From NCBI RefSeq assembly GCF_017115085.1, contig NZ_JABXKJ010000256.1:1-64000 (forward strand): DNA of 64,000 bases, given 5' to 3'. The notes below the pieces were generated by a model, which was not told the origin of the DNA, searched no databases, and saw only the letters and a list, made by a program, of their open reading frames with translations. The position numbers and the translations under genes were made by a program. Below are positions 28,857 to 38,540 of this stretch, piece by piece. Source of the DNA: Nostoc sp. NMS7 (GTDB lineage Bacteria > Cyanobacteriota > Cyanobacteriia > Cyanobacteriales > Nostocaceae). The stretch's first letter is position 1. Each line of letters begins with the position of its first letter.

Positions 28857-29766
28857 TACTTACCTTCCTTTTATTAGCTACAGCAGGTTGATCGGGTGCG
28901 ACAGTGTACCAACCGCTTTTAAATAATGTCTTTGCTACTTGGATATGTTCAGCAACTGCCTGATTTTTTACAGTTGTTGGTTCGCTAGCCGTTTGGGTGA
29001 GCCACTGGTTATACGCTTCAACAGATTCAACGTATACATCTGCTTCCATCAACGCAAAGTAAGTACCGCTAAATTGAGAATCTTTCAGCTTATATTTTCC
29101 CGTGCGAGTAGGCGTTAGAACAATCTCAATATCGCGTTTGGGGATAAGATCCTGTTTTAAGCGGAACTCAGGGACATAGAAACCGTGGATTACATCTTGT
29201 GCGTGCAGATTCAGGCGGGTGCTGCGATTTACTTTCAGGTGTAATTCATGACTGGTAAGATTATTTGGATAGTGGAAAGACCACTCCCACTGTTTAGCGA
29301 AAACATCAATAGTTTCAGAAGCAGGTTTAGGAACGTCGCTGGCTATTGCGGCGTTAGCTGGTTGGGATTCTAAGGGCAGATGCAAATGCACTATTTGTCC
29401 CAAACCCAAAATATTTAATTGCTGATAAATATTGAAGCTTTGAAAAGCAATCCACAACACCAAGATAGTCGGGGTTGCTGTCCAGAGAATTTCTAGTCTC
29501 ACATCGCCCCTAGAAGGGTGTCCTTCGCTGTAGTCTTCCTTAGATGCCCGAAAGAAAAGTACCGAATATAACATCATCCCAACCAGCCCAAGCAAGATGA
29601 AAGCTCCAATTGAAACTAAGAAGCTAAACAAATCATCTACTTTTTTTGCTTCGGCGGTGGCTTGAAGAGGCATCCAGGAGTAAGCTAGCTGTCCAATCCA
29701 ATGGCTGATAACGAGCAAAACTGCAATATAACCAGCTATTAGTAAATATTCTAAAAATCTAAACAT
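28846..29766 (-). CDS. ctaC: Oxidase subunit II without a CuA site (ARTO type)
   Basis: This 306-residue protein has two N-terminal membrane helices and the cupredoxin domain of subunit II. The first CuA-region His is kept (VIHGFYVPEFRLKQD), but the block that should read CAELCGAGH reads DSQFSGTYF. Both bridging Cys, the Glu and the second His are therefore lost; only the Met remains. Without CuA it cannot take electrons from cytochrome c in the normal way, and proteins of this kind form the cyanobacterial alternate respiratory terminal oxidase, thought to use plastoquinol. The gene starts the ctaCDE row. Two repeat elements lie just upstream. Confidence 0.9.
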   Translation of the reverse strand: MFRFLEYLLIAGYIAVLLVISHWIGQLAYSWMPLQATAEAKKVDDLFSFLVSIGAFILLGLVGMMLYSVLFFRASKEDYSEGHPSRGDVRLEILWTATPTILVLWIAFQSFNIYQQLNILGLGQIVHLHLPLESQPANAAIASDVPKPASETIDVFAKQWEWSFHYPNNLTSHELHLKVNRSTRLNLHAQDVIHGFYVPEFRLKQDLIPKRDIEIVLTPTRTGKYKLKDSQFSGTYFALMEADVYVESVEAYNQWLTQTASEPTTVKNQAVAEHIQVAKTLFKSGWYTVAPDQPAVANKRKVSNDT

Positions 29767-29824
29767 AGCAATTTTTGTCTAAAGTCCAATACGCACTCAT
29801 CATCTATTGCACCTTTAATTTATC

Positions 29825-29937
29825 AGGACTTACGCAAACAATCGCTGAAAAGAATGATTTTTAGGTAGGGGCAATTCATGTAGCTTTAGCTGACCGCAGG
29901 GTACTGCCCCTACCGCGTGTAGTTTTGCGTAAGTCCT
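29825..29937. repeat. MITE-like element, family B, second copy
   Basis: The ends AGGACTTACGCA and TGCGTAAGTCCT are an exact inverted repeat. Inside is GTAGGGGCAATTCATG, as in the copy at 19799, with a partly changed right arm (CTGCCCCTAC). It lies between the DUF2231 gene and subunit II and may add structure to a shared transcript. Confidence 0.8.
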
Positions 29938-30017
29938 ATTTACATCCAGTTAATAGCCACAATTGCATTTCTTCTCTACCAGACGCTACGCGAACATTTG
30001 GAACTTGCAATTTTGAT

Positions 30018-30149
30018 AGGACTTACGCAAAAAACCTCTCAAACTTTTATTCCTCCGTGTCGCGCCAGCTGCTACAACGGGGGGAACCCCCGCAACGCAC
30101 TGGCTTCTCTGCGTCCTCTGTGGTTCGATTTTCCGTTGGTGTAAGTCCT
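30018..30149. repeat. MITE-like element, family B, third copy
   Basis: The left end AGGACTTACGCA at 30018-30029 pairs with GTGTAAGTCCT near 30139-30149. The interior differs from the other two copies. It lies 80 bases from the second copy, so the gap from 29767 to 30178 is made almost entirely of repeats. Confidence 0.7.
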
Positions 30150-30178
30150 GTTTGAATTGTTTAGTGCTTCTGGTTTGA

Positions 30179-30784
30179 TTATTTAAGCAGCAAATCAGGA
30201 TTTGTCCCCTCTTGGAGCAATTTTGCAGCAGTAACGTGAATTCCAAACTCTTCTCCCAATTGCGCCCCCAAAGTTCCGTGGACATATAAAATGCCTAGTA
30301 TCACAATGCCTAGTAACAAGTAACTCCACTGCACCTGCCTAATTGAATCTTTGCGCCAACGATAGCGCTGTAAGCCTCTCCACACAGTCATTGCCACAAT
30401 GATCCCCAACAGCAACACGCCACCCAAACCATGCAAAAGCATTGTCAAAGAGGCGCTCAAACCCCAAGCACTTTTTTCATTGACTGGTGGGTTTGCTAGC
30501 AGTAGCTCAAAAAATCCCACTGCAACGGTGAAAAAAGTAACCGTTGCCGCCGCCAGTAGATTGTACCACCCGACATCGAAAAGACCCGCACGGATGGCAG
30601 GAAGACCTAAAAATTTGAAAATCGGTTTTTCTATAGGAAAGAATGTGCCTGCTATATCAAAGAGGACGGCGATGATGAATAAACCCAGTGTCAGATGCAC
30701 CAGTTGCGGATGCATTGGGATTTCGTAGGGTAGCCCGTTAGCACCCAACTTGAATCCTAACTGCTGAATGAGCTGCGAGTTCAT
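30179..30784 (-). CDS. DUF2231 membrane protein, first of two
   Basis: The 201-residue protein has four to five membrane helices and the family block MHPQLVHLTLGLFIIAVLFD near residue 25. DUF2231 proteins are small membrane proteins of unknown role; some are found with respiratory genes. The gene overlaps the end of the upstream DUF2231 gene by four bases (ATGA) and lies, with a repeat-filled gap, upstream of ctaC on the same strand. A role in oxidase function or quinone supply is inferred from place only. Confidence 0.82.
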   Translation of the reverse strand: MNSQLIQQLGFKLGANGLPYEIPMHPQLVHLTLGLFIIAVLFDIAGTFFPIEKPIFKFLGLPAIRAGLFDVGWYNLLAAATVTFFTVAVGFFELLLANPPVNEKSAWGLSASLTMLLHGLGGVLLLGIIVAMTVWRGLQRYRWRKDSIRQVQWSYLLLGIVILGILYVHGTLGAQLGEEFGIHVTAAKLLQEGTNPDLLLK

Positions 30785-31275
30785 GGCGATACTCCCTTTT
30801 TCATCGCTTCAACCACTGGCTCGACATGCAGCCCGTATACCCAAAATAGCTTGCTCCCCAGATACACTTGCAAGAACACCAGACAAATTAAAAACATTGT
30901 GGCACCCAGATAAGCTGGTGGTACTTTGTGTGGGCTGCGGTTGCGAATCACAAAACGCCAAGCTGCGATCGCCACGACAATAGCCGCAAGTGACCAACCC
31001 AAAATGGTATGATAATTCAGCGTTGGCTGCACAGAAGCGTAAATGTTTGCTAAACCCGCTTCAAACTGACCAAATATCACTGCTACAAAAATCGCGATCG
31101 CCGCAACAAACATATTCCAGAAACTTACCTCAAATAAACGCACGTTGCGAGTGAAATAGCCGACAACATCGCAGAAGAAAGAAAAAAACACCATCGCAAT
31201 CACAAAATGAACGACGATCGGGTGCAGTGGGTCAGGGTATGGTAGATTCTGACTATTGAGTGGTAAGGCGGACAT
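30781..31275 (-). CDS. DUF2231 membrane protein, second of two
   Basis: The 164-residue protein has four membrane helices and the block LHPIVVHFVIAMVFFSFFCD near residue 17, the DUF2231 pattern. It is the first gene of the respiratory cluster read on the minus strand, and its stop overlaps the next start. A purine-rich ribosome site (AAGGAG) precedes ATG 31275. The function is unknown; its pairing with a second DUF2231 and an oxidase suggests a membrane partner of that enzyme. Confidence 0.82.
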   Translation of the reverse strand: MSALPLNSQNLPYPDPLHPIVVHFVIAMVFFSFFCDVVGYFTRNVRLFEVSFWNMFVAAIAIFVAVIFGQFEAGLANIYASVQPTLNYHTILGWSLAAIVVAIAAWRFVIRNRSPHKVPPAYLGATMFLICLVFLQVYLGSKLFWVYGLHVEPVVEAMKKGVSP

Positions 31276-31805
31276 CGCTTTCTCCTTGGTATATCTAGGC
31301 GCTGTGATTACTTATTTTGGTCAAAATCAAATTCACTATTGACTGTTGAAAGATTTTTAATTTTGCAAATACATCTAATAATATAGAATTCCTAATCAGA
31401 GATATCTAAAAAGATCGCAAATAAACTACTGCCTTAGGGATGAGTTACATAAAAATAAGTTACTTATTTCTTGCTAACAGCGATCGCTATCTATATATAT
31501 ACTGATATCCTTTTCTCCAGCAGTGAATTCACTCACCTCCTCCTTTGGCTAAACAACAGTACTACACCCGACAACCTCCGACATTATCAGCCAGCATTCG
31601 GTCATAGATCAGTGTGTGCTGTTTCACTATTTATTCATTCATCAATCAAGGTATTTATTTATAGTAAATAAATAGCAAATATACTTACAAAATAAGTAAT
31701 TTAAGCAATAAAATTTATCTAAAGTTTGTCGAATACTAATCTTAGTTTATACATAAATTACAGTTTCTTGCTTAAGCTTGATTAGTAATCAATAAGTGCA
31801 AGAGA
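31276..31805. other. Divergent promoter region
   Basis: The 530 bases lie between the respiratory cluster (minus) and the PEP-CTERM gene (plus), so they must hold both promoters. They are AT-rich. I could not pick a clear NtcA or HetR-type site. No gene is supported. Confidence 0.55.
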
Positions 31806-32579
31806 ATGAATAAATTTTGGAGTATTTTAATGGTTTCTAGCCTAGCAGGACTGGAAATCTTATCTGCCACTAAAGCTCAAGCGGCGTCGTTCGAGATTGA
31901 CCCTACCTACACTTTTTTAAGAACTTATGCTGATACAACTGATTACAACAGTGTTAAGAGCATTGCTGGCGACGTTAAAGCGATCTCTCTGTCAGATAAT
32001 GGTCTTCAAAGTGGAGATTTCGTCCATTTGAGTATCTCTGGTGAATTTAACTGGAGTGTTTGGAACCCTGGTAACAGGAGCGACATGATTGGCGTATTCA
32101 GTGCTTCAGATAAACTCTTGGATGCATCTGCTGAAAAACGAGTAGCTGATGCTATTGTTCTGAATTCAAAAGATACTAATGAATATGCTTACACTGATAA
32201 AACCTGGACTTCTCGCACCCTATTTGACTCAAATTACTACTCAGATTCTACCTACGACTCTGCTAAAAATGCTTATATGTGCAGTGGTATGAGTTTAAGC
32301 GATCCTAGTAGAACGTGCGGTCAACAAACATTATTTGATGGTATTTTCGGTATCTTGAGTGAGATAACCCTTCAGATTCCAACCAACGCAAAGTTTTTAT
32401 TCCTTGCTGTTAATGATAATTTCTATAGTGATAACGCCGCAAAGATGTTACTTAATATTAGCAAAATAGAAACCATAGATATCCAGGTTGCAGTTCCAGA
32501 AGCAAATGCCATCCTTGGTATTGGTGCTACAATTGCACTAGCCTTAAGAATGAAGCGTAAAAAGCAAATTGCTGAATAA
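31806..32579 (+). CDS. Exported protein with PEP-CTERM-like anchor
   Basis: The 257-residue protein begins with a signal peptide (about 1-27, cleavage near AQAA). It ends with [20 protein letters not shown] and then KRKK: a PEP-type motif (here VPEA), a hydrophobic helix and basic residues. This is the sorting signal that exosortase recognises in cyanobacteria and other Gram-negative bacteria. The middle, 200 residues rich in Ser, Asp and Tyr, matches no family I know. Two Cys (MCSGMS and RTCGQQ) may form a disulfide. It is probably a secreted, surface or matrix protein. No exosortase is in the window. Confidence 0.8.
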   Translation: MNKFWSILMVSSLAGLEILSATKAQAASFEIDPTYTFLRTYADTTDYNSVKSIAGDVKAISLSDNGLQSGDFVHLSISGEFNWSVWNPGNRSDMIGVFSASDKLLDASAEKRVADAIVLNSKDTNEYAYTDKTWTSRTLFDSNYYSDSTYDSAKNAYMCSGMSLSDPSRTCGQQTLFDGIFGILSEITLQIPTNAKFLFLAVNDNFYSDNAAKMLLNISKIETIDIQVAVPEANAILGIGATIALALRMKRKKQIAE

Positions 32580-32582
32580 TTA

Positions 32583-33230
32583 TTGGGAGGATCATCAATT
32601 TGTCAAGGGTGCCTTTATGTTTAAAGACTGCCTCCACCATTGATTCAAAATATTCATTGAGCATACTCACCACTTCTTCTGCTTCCAAGGTTTCAGTTAA
32701 AGTGGTGTAGCCGCGAATATCGGAAAATAAAATCGAAACTTTTTTGTGATCCCCTCCTAGTTTAGCATCATCCAATTTCAGCAATTCTTCGGCTAATTCC
32801 TGGGTCATGTAGCGGTACATCGTACTCTTGAGCCGCTTTTCATCACTGGTATCTTCCATCACCACCAGCGCCCCACGAATTTGCGCTTGGTCGCTAGCAT
32901 CGGCAATTGTGTTAATCGATAAATTAATACTGTGCGGTTTTATGCTAGTACTTATGACTGTGCGATCGGGGTAATATTGATGGCGGCCTTTTTAAGTCAA
33001 CTGCGTGTAAAGCATCCTGATACCACTTGCTAAAGTCACCTTCTTTGATGGCGATCGCATCAGTAACTAATTTACCTTCTAATCGGTCTTCTGGCTCCAG
33101 TCCTAGCAAACGCTTGGCACTTTCATTGGCGGCAATAATTAATCCAGTTCTATCAGTGGAAACCACTCCATTGGAAAGACTACTGTAAGTGGTGTTAAAA
33201 GCAACAATTAATTACTTGATATTATCCATA
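32583..33230 (-). pseudogene. Dead PAS/adenylate cyclase gene
   Basis: On the minus strand, pieces of a PAS domain (MVSTDRTGLIIAANESAKRL, near 33100) and of a class III nucleotide cyclase ([20 protein letters not shown], near 32700) are visible. They are joined by an out-of-frame stretch around 32900-32950 (about [14 protein letters not shown]). The catalytic domain stops after HKGTLDK, where live enzymes go on with the second metal and the substrate sites. Its end abuts the stop of the PEP-CTERM gene. It is a truncated and frameshifted remnant of a PAS-cyclase. Confidence 0.85.
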
Positions 33231-33608
33231 GTTTAATCGCTTGTTTAGCTAGCGTCATCCTGTCAAAGAAGTTGGAAGTCAATTACTCACAAGCATGGTC
33301 TGACCAGAGTGCAGACGCAGTAATACTCCAAACCCCTGCTACTGTTTATACACAAGTCTTCTAGAGTTGCCTAAAACAAAACAAAAACCTCAAAGAGTCC
33401 TGACGGACATCCCTCTCCTTACCAAGGAGAGGGACAGGTTTTGCGTAGCAGAACCAGGGTGAGGTTTCTTTGGGTTATTCAATAAACCGTAAATTGTGTT
33501 AAGAGAGACTTGTGTATACACGGTAGCCTTACCAAGGAGAGAAAGGCAGGGGGAGAAAATTTTACCTTGTCCCCCTTGTCCCCCTTGTCCCCCTTGTCCT
33601 CTCTTCTT
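33231..33608. other. Gap with palindromic and 9-nt repeats
   Basis: No gene is seen. CTCTCCTTACCAAGGAGAG is an inverted repeat near 33413-33431, and the end (33569-33600) is a tandem run of GTCCCCCTT. The same 9-nt unit, on the other strand, recurs at 37264-37313. Confidence 0.6.
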
Positions 33609-34715
33609 CTAGGCTGTCGGCGTCAATGATTGTACTCTTGGTTCCGATTGCCAGTCTAATGGATTCCAAACTCGATCTTCCAGCGCCATCTGCTCAATTA
33701 AACTTGCGAGTCTCAGGGCTTTGAGAGCTTGTTCACCACCCACTGAGGGTTGATTGCCACCGTGTACACAGTTGACAAAATGTTCTAATTCTGCACTCAG
33801 GGGTTGAACATTGCTGGTGTAGACTTTTTCAATCACACCATCTTGCCTGTAAAGTACTTGTCGGTGGTCGGTGAGAGAATTGGCAGTCGTTTGTCGGTGA
33901 ATCAAAATTTCATTGTTGAGAAAATCTGCCTCAGTAAATGAATTTTTGCAATGGGCGACAATCCGGCGAATTTTTCGGTGGGTGACTTTACTGGCAGTCA
34001 GAGTAGCAACAATACCATTGGCAAACCCCAAGGTGGCAGTTACGTAATCTAAATAACCAGAGTCCAGGGCGCGAGTCCCGCTAGCAGTCAATTTCGTGAC
34101 TGGGGAAGCAGCTAATTCCAAAAGTAGGTCAATGTCATGGATCATTAAATCCAGCACAACCGAAACATCGTTTGCCCGATCTGAGTAAGGACTCATCCTG
34201 TGGGCTTCTAGCGCCAGCAATTCCTCTGTTTTCAGCACTTGGCTCAGTTCTTTAAAAGCTGGGTTGAAACGCTCAATATGACCCACTTGCAGGATACACC
34301 CAGACTCAGCTGCTGCATTTACTAAAGACTCTGCCTCAGAAATACTGGCTGCGATCGGTTTTTCAATCAAAACATGAATTCCCGCTAACAGACAGTTGAT
34401 ACCCACGGCATAGTGCAGACGGGTGGGAACAGCTACACAAACTGCTTCCACAAGGGGTAGCAGGTCACAGTAATCTTCAAAAAAACGCACCTTGTACTTA
34501 CTGGCAGTTTCTAACCCTCGCTCAACGTTAATATCTGCCACTCCGACTAGTTCCACATCTTTCATTGAACTCAGCACGCGAGCGTGATGTTGTCCCATGT
34601 TACCCACTCCAATCACGCCTATGCGGATCGGTCGTGGCTGGTTACGCTGTGTATATGGATTCGGTTCTGCCACTGACATGCTATTTTGCACTATTATTCT
34701 CTCCTCAACCACCAA
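33609..34715 (-). CDS. Gfo/Idh/MocA family oxidoreductase
   Basis: The 368-residue protein has an N-terminal NAD(P)-binding Rossmann domain with IRIGVIGVGNMGQHH near residue 30, and the family signature VLIEKPIA near residue 115. The C-terminal alpha/beta domain with LMIHDIDLLLEL follows. The family oxidises or reduces sugars, inositols or related compounds, and includes sugar-nucleotide enzymes. The first 25 residues are variable, and the Met at codon 13 (34679) could also be the start. It is divergent from queC. No sugar genes are beside it, so the substrate is unknown. Confidence 0.88.
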   Translation of the reverse strand: MVVEERIIVQNSMSVAEPNPYTQRNQPRPIRIGVIGVGNMGQHHARVLSSMKDVELVGVADINVERGLETASKYKVRFFEDYCDLLPLVEAVCVAVPTRLHYAVGINCLLAGIHVLIEKPIAASISEAESLVNAAAESGCILQVGHIERFNPAFKELSQVLKTEELLALEAHRMSPYSDRANDVSVVLDLMIHDIDLLLELAASPVTKLTASGTRALDSGYLDYVTATLGFANGIVATLTASKVTHRKIRRIVAHCKNSFTEADFLNNEILIHRQTTANSLTDHRQVLYRQDGVIEKVYTSNVQPLSAELEHFVNCVHGGNQPSVGGEQALKALRLASLIEQMALEDRVWNPLDWQSEPRVQSLTPTA

Positions 34716-35030
34716 ATTTAGAGACGCTACGGCCGTTGGCGTTTATACTCGAAAGCCAGTTACGATCCGTCTAAAACCATCCAGATGGTAACATAGAGCC
34801 TATGTTTATGAAGAATTTCAAAGTTTGTGATCGGTTCCCGTAATCCAAATATCTTTTGTATAGATAGTTCGGCTTTGCTTGAGATTTTGCACTTTTTCCA
34901 AAAAATATATGTCTTTTGATTAACTTTAAAATATTCAGTAAGACCTAAGTGTAAATTCTCTTTAGCATTGCTTCCTAGCATCTTGTTAAGGTGTGATTTG
35001 GCGATTTTAAATCCAAAATTTGCAACCGAT
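34716..35030. other. Divergent promoter region
   Basis: The 315 bases between the Gfo/Idh gene (minus) and queC (plus) must hold both promoters. I see no preQ1 riboswitch hairpin and no other named site. An overlapping minus-strand frame here has no support. Confidence 0.5.
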
Positions 35031-35708
35031 ATGAAAGCTGTAATTCTGTTATCTGGAGGATTGGACTCTTCCACAATTCTGTACAAAGCTCAGGCTGATG
35101 GCTGTGAATGTCATACTATTTCCTTTGATTACCAGCAGCGACACCGCCGAGAGTTACAGTCAGCCCTCACCGTCGCTCAAAAAGCTGGGATCGTGAAACA
35201 TCAGGTAGTTAATTTTGACTTACGACAATGGGGCGGTTCAGCACTTACCGATGACGCGATTGATTTACCCCAGGAGCGATCGCTCCATGAAATGTCTCAA
35301 AATATTCCTGTCACTTATGTTCCGGCTCGTAATACCATTTTCTTAAGCTTTGCTCTTGGTTACGCCGAAGCGATCGCAGCAGAGCGTGTCTATATCGGGG
35401 TCAACGCCCTAGATTACTCAGGATATCCTGACTGTCGCCCCGACTATATCCAGGCAATGCAGGAAGTGTTTCGCCTGGGAACCAAACAAGGGCGTGAAGG
35501 AGAACCAATTAATATTGTTGTACCCTTGATCAACTTGAAAAAAACTGAAATCATTCAACTGGGGAACCAATTGGGAGTTCCTTGGGAGCTAACTTGGTCT
35601 TGCTATGCCAATGGAGATGTTGCTTGTGGCGTGTGTGATTCTTGTGGCTTGCGGCTAGCAGCTTTTGCCGAATTGGGACTCGTTGATCCACTAGCGTATG
35701 CTTCTTGA
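35031..35708 (+). CDS. queC: 7-cyano-7-deazaguanine synthase
   Basis: The enzyme makes preQ0 from 7-carboxy-7-deazaguanine, ammonia and ATP in the queuosine pathway. The ATP pyrophosphatase motif SGGLDSS stands at residues 8-14, and the four zinc cysteines lie near the end in CYANGDVACGVCDSCG. I take ATG 35031 as start (225 residues), since MKAVILLSGGLDS is the usual beginning. An upstream in-frame start would add 21 unlike residues. It is a single gene; a palindrome follows 13 bases after the stop. Confidence 0.95.
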   Translation: MKAVILLSGGLDSSTILYKAQADGCECHTISFDYQQRHRRELQSALTVAQKAGIVKHQVVNFDLRQWGGSALTDDAIDLPQERSLHEMSQNIPVTYVPARNTIFLSFALGYAEAIAAERVYIGVNALDYSGYPDCRPDYIQAMQEVFRLGTKQGREGEPINIVVPLINLKKTEIIQLGNQLGVPWELTWSCYANGDVACGVCDSCGLRLAAFAELGLVDPLAYAS

Positions 35709-35720
35709 GTTAGGAGCAGA

Positions 35721-35738
35721 GACGCGATTAATCGCGTC
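35721..35738. repeat. 18-base perfect palindrome after queC
   Basis: GACGCGATTAATCGCGTC is followed by TGTACA. The same palindrome and following bases recur at 46915-46932 after argF. Both copies sit 12 to 22 bases after a stop codon. It could serve as a transcript end or protein site; function is not shown. Confidence 0.7.
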
Positions 35739-35833
35739 TGTACAGGAGTTTGGAGTTAAAATTTATAACTTAACGTGAATTAGACGGCTCATATAGTGTC
35801 CGTCTAATTCTCTTAACTCTTAACTCCTAACTC

Positions 35834-37228
35834 CTAACTTTCAACTCCTAACTCTTCTAACCGTTGCAGTTGAATTTGATGCAGGCGTGGGCCAACAATT
35901 GACACGACAGTGAATTCGAGATTTTGATAACAGAAGGTTTCGCCTTTGGCAGGAATTTTCTGGAACTGATACAGCAAAAAGCCTCCTAGTGTTTGATATT
36001 CTCTTGTCAAGGGCAAATTGAGATGTAAAATCTCATTGAGGTCTTCGAGGTTGATTTGTGCCTGCACTAAAAATTTATGTTTATCTAACATCTGAATCAG
36101 TAAGTCGTCACTGCTTTCAGGTTCGCTGGCGTTGCCAATGATTTCGGCAATGACATCTTTAATTGTCACAAGTCCCACAGTACCGCCAAATTCATTCACT
36201 ACCATGACCATAGCTGGTTTCTCTTGTTGCATCATTGGCAAAAGTTCACTCAAGGACGTGTGTTTTGGAACAAATCGGACTGGACGCATCCAAGGTTGGA
36301 TTTGTGTCTCCAAACTTAGCTTTCCTAGAGCCAAAGGTTGTGCCAAATCTTTAAAGTAAACAATGCCGCGAACATCGTCTAAAGATTCACCAATCACCGG
36401 ATAACGAGAATAACCAGTAGAAGCCATTTCCTTGAGTAATGTCCCGAAGGTAGCATCTTTTGGCAGCGCGACAATACTGGTGCGGGGGATCATCACATCT
36501 TGGGCCATGACATCCCCAAACTCAAAGACATTATTGAGCAATTCTCGCTCTGAACGCTGTAAACCAGTAGACCCCCATTCTGTAGAGATAATCAGTTGCA
36601 ATTCTTCGGGAGTCACAGGCGGCCTCCAGCCTTGACCTGTGTATTGGATGCCAAAAACACGCAACAAGCAACGAGTTGATTGGTTGAGAATCCAGATAAA
36701 GGGGCCAAAAAAACGCACGATCGCTTTTACTGAAGGCCCCAAAAACCTAGCTAGCTGTTCTGAGTAGAGCATAGCTAAGGATTTAGGACATAGTTCTCCG
36801 ATCACAATTTGCAAATAGGCAATCAAGAAAAAGGTGATGGGAATTGATAGGGAATGGGCGATGAAGGTAGTCATCCCAATAGGTAAAGGCCAGGATTTTA
36901 ACCATGTATTTACCAGCACGACTATCGTACTTTCTCCAATCCATCCCAGTGCCAAACTAGAAAGGGTAATGCCTAACTGGGTGGTAGATAGTAGTCGGTC
37001 AATACTACGTTGTAGCATATCCACAGCGATCGCCGGAATATCCCCAGCCTTAACTAGCTGGTGAATACGCGATCGCCGCACGCTCACCATCGAAAATTCC
37101 GCCGTCACAAAAAAGGCATTTATGGCAATCAGCAGCAACACTGACAACAACCGCAGCGCCACGTCTGTCCAAATTAAATTAGGAAAACCACTCACCGCCA
37201 AAGCTCGTGTAAAACTCACGCCCTCCAT
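35834..37228 (-). CDS. CNNM/CorC-type membrane protein with CBS domains
   Basis: The 464-residue protein has an N-terminal DUF21 membrane domain (about residues 20-215, four helices, with [15 protein letters not shown]), a pair of CBS domains (about 235-360, with [13 protein letters not shown]) and a C-terminal CorC_HlyC transporter-associated domain (about 375-460). Proteins of this build, once called haemolysins, are linked to Mg or Co efflux and resistance. It is complete. The first residues (MEGVSF) are variable. Confidence 0.9.
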   Translation of the reverse strand: MEGVSFTRALAVSGFPNLIWTDVALRLLSVLLLIAINAFFVTAEFSMVSVRRSRIHQLVKAGDIPAIAVDMLQRSIDRLLSTTQLGITLSSLALGWIGESTIVVLVNTWLKSWPLPIGMTTFIAHSLSIPITFFLIAYLQIVIGELCPKSLAMLYSEQLARFLGPSVKAIVRFFGPFIWILNQSTRCLLRVFGIQYTGQGWRPPVTPEELQLIISTEWGSTGLQRSERELLNNVFEFGDVMAQDVMIPRTSIVALPKDATFGTLLKEMASTGYSRYPVIGESLDDVRGIVYFKDLAQPLALGKLSLETQIQPWMRPVRFVPKHTSLSELLPMMQQEKPAMVMVVNEFGGTVGLVTIKDVIAEIIGNASEPESSDDLLIQMLDKHKFLVQAQINLEDLNEILHLNLPLTREYQTLGGFLLYQFQKIPAKGETFCYQNLEFTVVSIVGPRLHQIQLQRLEELGVES

Positions 37229-37263
37229 TTAAGGGAATTGGGAATTGGGGAGTGGGGGATGAG

Positions 37264-37540
37264 GGAGACAAGGGGGACAAGGGGGACAAGGGGGACAAGG
37301 TGGACAAAGGGGAATTATTGAACAAGTCTCTCCCTTGTCTCCCCCCTCTTCCTTGTCTCCCTTGTCTCTTATCCATGCCCAATGCCCAATGCCCAATGCC
37401 CAATGCCCAATGCCCAATACCCAATGCCCAATGCCCAGTGCCCAATACCCAATGCCCAATGCCCAATACTTCTCTACGAGAGGCTTCGCCAACGACTTCT
37501 CTACCAGACGCTGTTCGCGTTCGCTCAGTACAAGTGCCCA
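37264..37540. repeat. Compound tandem repeats: 9-nt and 7-nt arrays plus palindromic repeat
   Basis: Three arrays follow one another. AGGGGGACA-type 9-nt units lie at 37264-37313. Next come CCCAATG heptamers (about a dozen, 37376-37468), and then ACTTCTCTACGAGAGGCTTC and a TTCTCTACCAGACGCTGTTC repeat with GCTCAGTACAAGTGCCC. The last two recur almost unchanged at 60530-60606. Frames through the arrays are repeats, not genes. The interval lies between two minus-strand genes. Confidence 0.9.
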
Positions 37541-37542
37541 AT

Positions 37543-38244
37543 CTACCTTTGTACAGGAATATTCGATGCCTCTAGCTTCAATTCTTGAGCGGGATAATCA
37601 GTGAGAGCAAGTGATATCTTCTTGACATCATCAAGTAAAGCTGTGGGAATGCTCACCGTACCGGAAAATGTTGGCCCATTTGCAGGCAATTCTGTTGGTA
37701 AACCCTCTGTACTAGCACTCAGAGTTCGTCCTTTATCATCGGTAACATCTAAAAAACTATACAAGAAGCGTACAGAATCTTTACCTTTGTTCTGCATTTT
37801 CACTTTCAGTAGCAAATCACCACCAGAGTAGCGGACAGATTGCACAGACATGGTTACACCCTCACTCTGGGCAATAACCGGAAAACCTGGCTGGAGTTTT
37901 TCTTCAACCACTTGTGGGGGTTTTTCCTCTGGTTTCTGCTTGCTGCTATTGGTTTCTTCATCATCTTCCTCTAGGTTTTCCGATTTAGCCGCCTTGGTCT
38001 TACCCTCAATTCGCGCCTTGACAATTTTCAGGATCTCTTGCTCTTTTAATAGCACTAGTCCTGCCTGTTGGGAGCTATTTGTCTTATTGCTGGCAAATTT
38101 GGTTGTCGGACGCCCATCTGGTGTAGTAACGCCTTTAAGTGCTGAACTCCCCAGTTGAAACCCCAAAAACGCGCTCACAGAACCTGCTCCTAACATCAGG
38201 ATTAACAAAATCAAAGTAAGAAGTACAGTAGAACTTATTTTCAT
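37543..38244 (-). CDS. Membrane-anchored exported protein, conserved type
   Basis: I start at ATG 38244 ([11 protein letters not shown]), giving 233 residues. A further 21 codons upstream would need a TTG start. One membrane anchor (about 5-27) leads to a charged, unfolded linker rich in Lys and Glu (about 75-135). A C-terminal beta domain (about 140-233) follows that resembles DUF4352-type immunoglobulin-like domains ([20 protein letters not shown]). No enzyme motif is visible. It probably faces the periplasm. The name of the family is not certain. Confidence 0.72.
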   Translation of the reverse strand: MKISSTVLLTLILLILMLGAGSVSAFLGFQLGSSALKGVTTPDGRPTTKFASNKTNSSQQAGLVLLKEQEILKIVKARIEGKTKAAKSENLEEDDEETNSSKQKPEEKPPQVVEEKLQPGFPVIAQSEGVTMSVQSVRYSGGDLLLKVKMQNKGKDSVRFLYSFLDVTDDKGRTLSASTEGLPTELPANGPTFSGTVSIPTALLDDVKKISLALTDYPAQELKLEASNIPVQR

Positions 38245-38540
38245 CGCTGACAAGCTATCACAAAAGAATGCTGGTCTATTTAAGAATAGTGAAGCTTTTG
38301 ACCTCAATCCTTAAAGGAACTTAATCAATATTAGTTTGCACTATTTTATGATTAAACTATGTAGTATAAAAATCTGGTAAATTATTGTCCAATATTCACA
38401 GGCGGTAAATTTGTGCTATAATCATTCAATTGGCTAGACTCAGGGCATTGAGGTATTTTCCTCACTCTAAAATTAGCAAATCAGGTTGACCTAAAAGTTA
38501 AAGTAATTGACTCATAGGAACCCAAAACCCAACAAAACAA

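Noticed and set aside
31471-31671. 66-codon frame in the gap before the PEP-CTERM gene
   Set aside because: No ribosome site, low complexity, no known domain; the region is a divergent promoter.
34716-35030. Possible preQ1 riboswitch in front of queC
   Set aside because: I looked for the short hairpin with an A-rich tail and found no convincing match.
34760-35086. 108-codon minus-strand frame overlapping the queC start
   Set aside because: It overlaps the conserved start of queC and has no recognisable domain.
37179-37604. Several frames through the 7-nt and 9-nt arrays
   Set aside because: Their translations are pure repeats such as GHWALGI and CPMPNAQ, caused by the arrays.
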